A stretch of DNA of 64,000 bases, from positions 10,793,001-10,857,000 of the forward strand of contig OX387205.1 of NCBI GenBank assembly GCA_947561715.1, read 5' to 3'. Made by a program: the position numbers and the translations under genes. Source of the DNA: Ascidia mentula. Lineage: Eukaryota > Chordata > Ascidiacea > Phlebobranchia > Ascidiidae. Within the stretch, counting starts at the first letter, position 1. Every line of letters starts with the position of its first letter. Under the pieces are notes generated by a model. That model saw only the letters and a program-made list of their open reading frames with translations. It was not told where the DNA came from and did no database searches. This document shows positions 51,401 through 62,133 of the stretch, one piece after another.

Positions 51401-54400
51401 CCCAAATCCGGAAAAACGGAAAGGGGTTAGCCTTGGTGTTTTTCCGAAAATCAAACGAAAATTCGACGTCTCGGATTCCGGTTTAAACCGGTTTGGAGGT
51501 TCGAGAGGCTGCTGAAACCGGCCCCAACCTGTTTGAAACTGGTATATTCCGGTCATATCGGCCTGGAACCGGACATTTTTGTTTTGGCCCAAATCCGGAA
51601 AAACGGAAAGGGGTTAGCCTTGGTGTTTTTCCGAATATCGAACGAAAATTCGACGTCTCGGATTCCGGTTCAAACCGGTTTGGAGGTTCGAGAGGCTGCT
51701 GAAACCGGCCCCAACCTGTTTGAAACTGGTATATTCCGGTCATATCGGCCTGGAACCGGACATTTTTGTTTTGGCCCAAATCCGGAAAAACGGAAAGGGG
51801 TTAGCCTTGGTGTTTTTCCGAAAATCAAACGAAAATTCGACGTCTCGGATTCCGGTTGAAACCGGTTTGGAGGTTCGAGAGGCTGCTGAAACCGGCCCCA
51901 ACCTGTTTGAAACTGGTATATTGCGGTCACATCGGCCTGGAACCGGACATTTTTGTTTTGGCCCAAATCCGGAAAAACGGAAAGGGGTTAGCCTTGGTGT
52001 TTTTCCGAAAATCAAACGAAAATTCGACGTCTCGGATTCCGGTTGAAACCGGTTTGGAGGTTCGAGAGGCTGCTGAAACCGGCCCCAACCTGTTTGAAAC
52101 TGGTATATTCCGGTCATATCGGCCTGGAACCGGACATTTTTGTTTTGGCCCAAATCCGGAAAAACGGAAAGGGGTTAGCCTTGGTGTTTTTCCGAAAATC
52201 AAACGAAAATTCGACGTCTCGGATTCCGGTTTAAACCGGTTTGGAGGTTCGAGAAGCTGTTGAAACCGGCCCCAACCTGTTTGAAACTGGTATATTCCGG
52301 TCATATCGGCCTGGAACCGGACATTTTTGTTTTGGCCCAAATCCGGAAAAACGGAAAGGGGTTAGCCTTGGCGTTTTTCCGAAAATCAAACGAAAATTCG
52401 ACGTCTCGGATTCCGGTTTAAACCGGTTTGGAGGTTCGAGAGGCTGCTGAAACCGGCCCCAACCTGTTTGAAACTGGTATATTCCGGTCATATCGGCCTG
52501 GAACCGGACATTTTTGTTTTGGCCCAAATCCGGAAAAACGGAAAGGGGTCAGCCTTGGTGTTTTTCCGAAAATCAAACGAAAATTCGACGTCTCGGATTC
52601 CGGTTCAAACCGGTTTGGAGGTTCGAGAGGCTGCTGAAACCGGCCCCAACCTGTTTGAAACTGGTATATTCCGGTCATTTCGGCCTGGAACCGGACATTT
52701 TTGTTTTGGCCCAAATCCGGAAAAACGGAAAGGGGTTAGCCTTGGTGTTTTTCCAAAAATCGAACGAAAATTCGACGTCTCGGATTCCGGTTCAAACCGG
52801 TTTGGAGGTTCGAGAGGCTGCTGAAACCGGCCCCAACCTGTTTGAAACTGGTATATTCCGGTCATATCGGCCTGGAACCGGACATTTTTGTTTTGGCCCA
52901 AATCCGGAAAAACGGAAAGGGGTTAGCCTTGGTGTTTTTCCGAAAATCAAACGAAAATTCGACGTCTCGGATTCCGGTTGAAACCGGTTTGGAGGTTCGA
53001 GAGGCTGCTGAAACCGGCCCCAACCTGTTTGAAACTGGTATATTCCGGTCATATCGGCCTGGAACCGGACATTTTTGTTTTGGCCCAAATCCGGAAAAAC
53101 GGAAAGGGGTTAGCCTTGGCGTTTTTCCGAAAATCAAACGAAAATTCGACGTCTCGGATTCCGGTTTAAACCGGTTTGGAGGTTCGAGAGGCTGCTGAAA
53201 CCGGCCCCAACCTGTTTGAAACTGGTATATTCCGGTCATATCGGCCTGGAACCGGACATTTTTGTTTTGGCCCAAATCCGGAAAAACGGAAAGGGGTTAG
53301 CCTTGGTGTTTTTCCGAAAATCGAACGAAAATTCGACGTCTCGGATTCCGGTTGAAACCGGTTTGGAGGTTCGATAGGCTTTTGAAACCGGCCCCAACCT
53401 GTTTGAAACTGGTATATTGCGGTCATATCGGCCTGGAACCGGACATTTTTGTTTTGGCCCAAATCCGGAAAAACGGAAAGGGGTTAGCCTTGGTGTTTTT
53501 CCGAAAATCAAACGAAAATTCGACGTCTCGGATTCCGGTTTAAACCGGTTTGGAGGTTCGAGAGGCTGCTGAAACCGGCCCCAACCTGTTTGAAACTGGT
53601 ATATTCCGGTCATATCGGCCTGGAACCGGACATTTTTGTTTTGGCCCAAATCCGGAAAAACGGAAAGGGGTTAGCCTTGGTGTTTTTCCGAATATCGAAC
53701 GAAAATTCGACGTCTCGGATTCCGGTTTAAACCGGTTTGGAGGTTCGAGAGGCTGCTGAAACCGGCCCCAACCTGTTTGAAACTGGTATATTCCGGTCAT
53801 TTCGGCCTGGAACCGGACATTTTTGTTTTGGCCCAAATCCGGAAAAAACGGAAAGGGGTCAGCCTTGGTGTTTTTCCGAAAATCAAACGAAAATTCGACG
53901 TCTCGGATTCCGGTTCAAACCGGTTTGGAGGTTCGAGAGGCTGCTGAAACCGGCCCCAACCTGTTTGAAACTGGTATATTCCGGTCATTTCGGCCTGGAA
54001 CCGGACATTTTTGTTTTGGCCCAAATCCGGAAAAACGGAAAGGGGTTAGCCTTGGTGTTTTTCCAAAAATCGAACGAAAATTCGACGTCTCGGATTCCGG
54101 TTCAAACCGGTTTGGAGGTTCGAGAGGCTGCTGAAACCGGCCCCAACCTGTTTGAAACTGGTATATTCCGGTGATTTCGGCCTGGAACCGGACATTTTTG
54201 TTTTGGCCCAAATCCGGAAAAACGGAAAGGGGTTAGCCTTGGTGTTTTTCCAAAAATCGAACGAAAATTCGACGTCTCGGATTCCGGTTGAAACCGGTTT
54301 GGAGGTTCGAGAGGCTGCTGAAACCGGCCCCAACCTGTTTGAAACTGGTATATTCCGGTCATATCGGCCTGGAACCGGACATTTTTGTTTTGGCCCAAAT

Positions 54401-55357
54401 CCGGAAAAACGGAAAGGGGTTAGCCTTGGTGTTTTTCCAAAAATCGAACGAAAATTCGACGTCTCGGATTCCGGTTCAAACCGGTTTGGAGGTTTGAGAG
54501 GCTGCTGAAACCGGCCCCAACCTGTTTGAAACTGGTATATTCCGGTCATATCGGCCTGGAACCGGACATTTTTGTTTTGGCCCAAATCCGGAAAAACGGA
54601 AAGGGGTTAGCCTTGGTGTTTTTCCGAAAATGAAACGAAAATTCGACGTCTCGGATTCCGGTTTAAACCGGTTTGGAGGTTCGAGAGGCTGCTGAAACCG
54701 GCCCCAACCTGTTTGAAACTGGTATATTCCGGTCATATCGGCCTGGAACCGGACATTTTTGTTTTGGCCCAAATCCGGAAAAACGGAAAGGGGTTAGCCT
54801 TGGTGTTTTTCCGAAAATCGAACGAAAATTCGACGTCTCGGATTCCGGTTCAAACCGGTTTGGAGGTTCGAGAGGCTGTTGAAACCGGCCCCAACCTGTT
54901 TGAAACTGGTATATTCAGGTCATATCGGCCTGGAACCGGACATTTTTGTTTTGGCCCAAATCCGGAAAAACGGAAAGGGGTTAGCCTTGGTGTTTTTCCG
55001 AAAATCGAACGAAAATTCGACGTCTCGGATTCCGGTTCAAACCGGTTTGGAGGTTCGAGAGGCTGCTGAAACCGGCCCCAACCTGTTTGAAACTGGTATA
55101 TTCCGGTCATATCGGCCTGGAACCGGACATTTTTGTTTTGGCCCAAATCCGGAAAAACGGAAGGGGTTAGCCTTGGTGTTTTTCCGAATATCGAACGAAA
55201 ATTCGACGTCTCGGATTCCGGTTCAAACCGGTTTGGAGGTTCGAGAGGCTGCTGAAACCGGCCCCAACCTGTTTGAAACTGGTATATTCCGGTCATATCG
55301 GCCTGGAACCGGACATTTTTGTTTTGGCCCAAATCCGGAAAAACGGAAAGGGGTTAG
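46857..55357 (+). repeat. 8.5-kb satellite segment, copy 2 of an 18,137-bp-offset pair
   Basis: Downstream partner of 28.72-37.22 kb. A private CCAAAAATCG occurs at about 54,440 where copy 1 has CCGAAAATCG. On the right the match ends at about 55.36 kb, where copy 1 has CCAAAAATCGAAC and this copy has CCGAAAATCAAAC. Beyond that point the best match moves to about 40.6 kb (offset 14,770). Confidence 0.85.
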
Positions 55358-56832
55358 CCTTGGTGTTTTTCCGAAAATCAAACGAAAATTCGACGTCTCG
55401 GATTCCGGTTGAAACCGGTTTGGAGGTTCGAGAGGCTGTTGAAACCGGCCCCAACCTGTTTGAAACTGGTATATTCCGGTCATATCGGCCTGGAACCGGA
55501 CATTTTTGTTTTGGCCCAAATCCGGAAAAACGGAAAGGGGTTAGCCTTGGTGTTTTTCCAAAAATCGAACGAAAATTCGACGTCTCGGATTCCGGTTCAA
55601 ACCGGTTTGGAGGTTCGAGAGGCTGCTGAAACCGGCCCCAACCTGTTTGAAACTGGTATATTCCGGTCATATCGGCCTGGAACCGGACATTTTTGTTTTG
55701 GCCCAAATCCGGAAAAACGGAAAGGGGTTAGCCTTGGTGTTTTTCCAAAAATCGAACGAAAATTCGACGTCTCGGATTCCGGTTCAAACCGGTTTGGAGG
55801 TTCGAGAGGCTGCTGAAACCGGCCCCAACCTGTTTGAAACTGGTATATTCCGGTCATATCGGCCTGGAACCGGACATTTTTGTTTTGGCCCAAATCCGGA
55901 AAAACGGAAAGGGGTTAGCCTTGGTGTTTTTCCGAAAATCGAACGAAAATTCGACGTCTCGGATTCCGGTTGAAACCGGTTTGGAGGTTCGATAGGCTTT
56001 TGAAACCGGCCCCAACCTGTTTGAAACTGGTATATTGCGGTCATATCGGCCTGGAACCGGACATTTTTGTTTTGGCCCAAATCCGGAAAAACGGAAAGGG
56101 GTTAGCCTTGGTGTTTTTCCGAAAATCAAACGAAAATTCGACGTCTCGGATTCCGGTTTAAACCGGTTTGGAGGTTCGAGAGGCTGCTGAAACCGGCCCC
56201 AACCTGTTTGAAACTGGTATATTCCGGTCATATCGGCCTGGAACCGGACATTTTTGTTTTGGCCCAAATCCGGAAAAACGGAAAGGGGTTAGCCTTGGTG
56301 TTTTTCCGAATATCGAACGAAAATTCGACGTCTCGGATTCCGGTTTAAACCGGTTTGGAGGTTCGAGAGGCTGCTGAAACCGGCCCCAACCTGTTTGAAA
56401 CTGGTATATTCCGGTCATTTCGGCCTGGAACCGGACATTTTTGTTTTGGCCCAAATCCGGAAAAACGGAAAGGGGTCAGCCTTGGTGTTTTTCCGAAAAT
56501 CAAACGAAAATTCGACGTCTCGGATTCCGGTTCAAACCGGTTTGGAGGTTCGAGAGGCTGCTGAAACCGGCCCCAACCTGTTTGAAACTGGTATATTCCG
56601 GTCATTTCGGCCTGGAACCGGACATTTTTGTTTTGGCCCAAATCCGGAAAAACGGAAAGGGGTTAGCCTTGGTGTTTTTCCAAAAATCGAACGAAAATTC
56701 GACGTCTCGGATTCCGGTTCAAACCGGTTTGGAGGTTCGAGAGGCTGCTGAAACCGGCCCCAACCTGTTTGAAACTGGTATATTCCGGTGATTTCGGCCT
56801 GGAACCGGACATTTTTGTTTTGGCCCAAATCC

Positions 56833-59800
56833 GGAAAAACGGAAAGGGGTTAGCCTTGGTGTTTTTCCAAAAATCGAACGAAAATTCGACGTCTCGGATT
56901 CCGGTTGAAACCGGTTTGGAGGTTCGAGAGGCTGCTGAAACCGGCCCCAACCTGTTTGAAACTGGTATATTCCGGTCATATCGGCCTGGAACCGGACATT
57001 TTTGTTTTGGCCCAAATCCGGAAAAACGGAAAGGGGTTAGCCTTGGTGTTTTTCCGAAAATCGAACGAAAATTCGACGTCTCGGATTCCGGTTCAAACCG
57101 GTTTGGAGGTTTGAGAGGCTGCTGAAACCGGCCCCAACCTGTTTGAAACTGGTATATTCCGGTCATATCGGCCTGGAACCGGACATTTTTGTTTTGGCCC
57201 AAATCCGGAAAAACGGAAAGGGGTTAGCCTTGGTGTTTTTCCGAATATCGAACGAAAATTCGACGTCTCGGATTCCGGTTTAAACCGGTTTGGAGGTTCG
57301 AGAGGCTGCTGAAACCGGCCCCAACCTGTTTGAAACTGGTATATTCCGGTCATTTCGGCCTGGAACCGGACATTTTTGTTTTGGCCCAAATCCGGAAAAA
57401 ACGGAAAGGGGTCAGCCTTGGTGTTTTTCCGAAAATCAAACGAAAATTCGACGTCTCGGATTCCGGTTCAAACCGGTTTGGAGGTTCGAGAGGCTGCTGA
57501 AACCGGCCCCAACCTGTTTGAAACTGGTATATTGCGGTCACATCGGCCTGGAACCGGACATTTTTGTTTTGGCCCAAATCCGGAAAAACGGAAAGGGGTT
57601 AGCCTTGGTGTTTTTCCGAAAATCAAACGAAAATTCGACGTCTCGGATTCCGGTTGAAACCGGTTTGGAGGTTCGAGAGGCTGCTGAAACCGGCCCCAAC
57701 CTGTTTGAAACTGGTATATTCCGGTCATATCGGCCTGGAACCGGACATTTTTGTTTTGGCCCAAATCCGGAAAAACGGAAAGGGGTTAGCCTTGGTGTTT
57801 TTCCGAAAATCGAACGAAAATTCGACGTCTCGGATTCCGGTTCAAACCGGTTTGGAGGTTCGAGAAGCTGTTGAAACCGGCCCCAACCTGTTTGAAACTG
57901 GTATATTCCGGTCATATCGGCCTGGAACCGGACATTTTTGTTTTGGCCCAAATCCGGAAAAACGGAAAGGGGTTAGCCTTGGCGTTTTTCCGAAAATCAA
58001 ACGAAAATTCGACGTCTCGGATTCCGGTTTAAACCGGTTTGGAGGTTCGAGAGGCTGCTGAAACCGGCCCCAACCTGTTTGAAACTGGTATATTCCGGTC
58101 ATATCGGCCTGGAACCGGACATTTTTGTTTTGGCCCAAATCCGGAAAAACGGAAAGGGGTTAGCCTTGGTGTTTTTCCGAAAATCGAACGAAAATTCGAC
58201 GTCTCGGATTCCGGTTGAAACCGGTTTGGAGGTTCGATAGGCTTTTGAAACCGGCCCCAACCTGTTTGAAACTGGTATATTGCGGTCATATCGGCCTGGA
58301 ACCGGACATTTTTGTTTTGGCCCAAATCCGGAAAAACGGAAAGGGGTTAGCCTTGGTGTTTTTCCGAAAATCAAACGAAAATTCGACGTCTCGGATTCCG
58401 GTTTAAACCGGTTTGGAGGTTCGAGAGGCTGCTGAAACCGGCCCCAACCTGTTTGAAACTGGTATATTCCGGTCATATCGGCCTGGAACCGGACATTTTT
58501 GTTTTGGCCCAAATCCGGAAAAACGGAAAGGGGTTAGCCTTGGTGTTTTTCCGAATATCGAACGAAAATTCGACGTCTCGGATTCCGGTTTAAACCGGTT
58601 TGGAGGTTCGAGAGGCTGCTGAAACCGGCCCCAACCTGTTTGAAACTGGTATATTCCGGTCATTTCGGCCTGGAACCGGACATTTTTGTTTTGGCCCAAA
58701 TCCGGAAAAAACGGAAAGGGGTCAGCCTTGGTGTTTTTCCGAAAATCAAACGAAAATTCGACGTCTCGGATTCCGGTTCAAACCGGTTTGGAGGTTCGAG
58801 AGGCTGCTGAAACCGGCCCCAACCTGTTTGAAACTGGTATATTCCGGTCATTTCGGCCTGGAACCGGACATTTTTGTTTTGGCCCAAATCCGGAAAAACG
58901 GAAAGGGGTTAGCCTTGGTGTTTTTCCAAAAATCGAACGAAAATTCGACGTCTCGGATTCCGGTTCAAACCGGTTTGGAGGTTCGAGAGGCTGCTGAAAC
59001 CGGCCCCAACCTGTTTGAAACTGGTATATTCCGGTGATTTCGGCCTGGAACCGGACATTTTTGTTTTGGCCCAAATCCGGAAAAACGGAAAGGGGTTAGC
59101 CTTGGTGTTTTTCCAAAAATCGAACGAAAATTCGACGTCTCGGATTCCGGTTGAAACCGGTTTGGAGGTTCGAGAGGCTGCTGAAACCGGCCCCAACCTG
59201 TTTGAAACTGGTATATTCCGGTCATATCGGCCTGGAACCGGACATTTTTGTTTTGGCCCAAATCCGGAAAAACGGAAAGGGGTTAGCCTTGGTGTTTTTC
59301 CGAAAATCGAACGAAAATTCGACGTCTCGGATTCCGGTTCAAACCGGTTTGGAGGTTTGAGAGGCTGCTGAAACCGGCCCCAACCTGTTTGAAACTGGTA
59401 TATTCCGGTCATATCGGCCTGGAACCGGACATTTTTGTTTTGGCCCAAATCCGGAAAAACGGAAAGGGGTTAGCCTTGGTGTTTTTCCGAAAATGAAACG
59501 AAAATTCGACGTCTCGGATTCCGGTTTAAACCGGTTTGGAGGTTCGAGAGGCTGCTGAAACCGGCCCCAACCTGTTTGAAACTGGTATATTCCGGTCATA
59601 TCGGCCTGGAACCGGACATTTTTGTTTTGGCCCAAATCCGGAAAAACGGAAAGGGGTTAGCCTTGGTGTTTTTCCGAAAATCGAACGAAAATTCGACGTC
59701 TCGGATTCCGGTTCAAACCGGTTTGGAGGTTCGAGAGGCTGTTGAAACCGGCCCCAACCTGTTTGAAACTGGTATATTCAGGTCATATCGGCCTGGAACC

Positions 59801-62133
59801 GGACATTTTTGTTTTGGCCCAAATCCGGAAAAACGGAAAGGGGTTAGCCTTGGTGTTTTTCCGAAAATCGAACGAAAATTCGACGTCTCGGATTCCGGTT
59901 CAAACCGGTTTGGAGGTTCGAGAGGCTGCTGAAACCGGCCCCAACCTGTTTGAAACTGGTATATTCCGGTCATATCGGCCTGGAACCGGACATTTTTGTT
60001 TTGGCCCAAATCCGGAAAAACGGAAGGGGTTAGCCTTGGTGTTTTTCCGAATATCGAACGAAAATTCGACGTCTCGGATTCCGGTTCAAACCGGTTTGGA
60101 GGTTCGAGAGGCTGCTGAAACCGGCCCCAACCTGTTTGAAACTGGTATATTCCGGTCATATCGGCCTGGAACCGGACATTTTTGTTTTGGCCCAAATCCG
60201 GAAAAACGGAAAGGGGTTAGCCTTGGTGTTTTTCCGAAAATCAAACGAAAATTCGACGTCTCGGATTCCGGTTGAAACCGGTTTGGAGGTTCGAGAGGCT
60301 GTTGAAACCGGCCCCAACCTGTTTGAAACTGGTATATTCCGGTCATATCGGCCTGGAACCGGACATTTTTGTTTTGGCCCAAATCCGGAAAAACGGAAAG
60401 GGGTTAGCCTTGGTGTTTTTCCAAAAATCGAACGAAAATTCGACGTCTCGGATTCCGGTTCAAACCGGTTTGGAGGTTCGAGAGGCTGCTGAAACCGGCC
60501 CCAACCTGTTTGAAACTGGTATATTCCGGTCATATCGGCCTGGAACCGGACATTTTTGTTTTGGCCCAAATCCGGAAAAACGGAAAGGGGTTAGCCTTGG
60601 TGTTTTTCCAAAAATCGAACGAAAATTCGACGTCTCGGATTCCGGTTCAAACCGGTTTGGAGGTTCGAGAGGCTGCTGAAACCGGCCCCAACCTGTTTGA
60701 AACTGGTATATTCCGGTCATATCGGCCTGGAACCGGACATTTTTGTTTTGGCCCAAATCCGGAAAAACGGAAAGGGGTTAGCCTTGGTGTTTTTCCGAAA
60801 ATCGAACGAAAATTCGACGTCTCGGATTCCGGTTGAAACCGGTTTGGAGGTTCGATAGGCTTTTGAAACCGGCCCCAACCTGTTTGAAACTGGTATATTG
60901 CGGTCATATCGGCCTGGAACCGGACATTTTTGTTTTGGCCCAAATCCGGAAAAACGGAAAGGGGTTAGCCTTGGTGTTTTTCCGAAAATCAAACGAAAAT
61001 TCGACGTCTCGGATTCCGGTTTAAACCGGTTTGGAGGTTCGAGAGGCTGCTGAAACCGGCCCCAACCTGTTTGAAACTGGTATATTCCGGTCATATCGGC
61101 CTGGAACCGGACATTTTTGTTTTGGCCCAAATCCGGAAAAACGGAAAGGGGTTAGCCTTGGTGTTTTTCCGAATATCGAACGAAAATTCGACGTCTCGGA
61201 TTCCGGTTTAAACCGGTTTGGAGGTTCGAGAGGCTGCTGAAACCGGCCCCAACCTGTTTGAAACTGGTATATTCCGGTCATTTCGGCCTGGAACCGGACA
61301 TTTTTGTTTTGGCCCAAATCCGGAAAAACGGAAAGGGGTCAGCCTTGGTGTTTTTCCGAAAATCAAACGAAAATTCGACGTCTCGGATTCCGGTTCAAAC
61401 CGGTTTGGAGGTTCGAGAGGCTGCTGAAACCGGCCCCAACCTGTTTGAAACTGGTATATTCCGGTCATTTCGGCCTGGAACCGGACATTTTTGTTTTGGC
61501 CCAAATCCGGAAAAACGGAAAGGGGTTAGCCTTGGTGTTTTTCCAAAAATCGAACGAAAATTCGACGTCTCGGATTCCGGTTCAAACCGGTTTGGAGGTT
61601 CGAGAGGCTGCTGAAACCGGCCCCAACCTGTTTGAAACTGGTATATTCCGGTGATTTCGGCCTGGAACCGGACATTTTTGTTTTGGCCCAAATCCGGAAA
61701 AACGGAAAGGGGTTAGCCTTGGTGTTTTTCCAAAAATCGAACGAAAATTCGACGTCTCGGATTCCGGTTGAAACCGGTTTGGAGGTTCGAGAGGCTGCTG
61801 AAACCGGCCCCAACCTGTTTGAAACTGGTATATTCCGGTCATATCGGCCTGGAACCGGACATTTTTGTTTTGGCCCAAATCCGGAAAAACGGAAAGGGGT
61901 TAGCCTTGGTGTTTTTCCGAAAATCGAACGAAAATTCGACGTCTCGGATTCCGGTTCAAACCGGTTTGGAGGTTTGAGAGGCTGCTGAAACCGGCCCCAA
62001 CCTGTTTGAAACTGGTATATTCCGGTCATATCGGCCTGGAACCGGACATTTTTGTTTTGGCCCAAATCCGGAAAAACGGAAAGGGGTTAGCCTTGGTGTT
62101 TTTCCGAAAATCAAACGAAAATTCGACGTCTCG
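56833..62133 (+). repeat. 5.3-kb satellite segment, copy 2 of a 19,633-bp-offset pair
   Basis: Partner of 37.2-42.5 kb, with GGTGATTTCGG at 59,034 and 61,651 and TTCAGGTC at 59,780. The right end of the match lies at about 62.1 kb, where base 7 is T here and G in copy 1. Confidence 0.8.
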
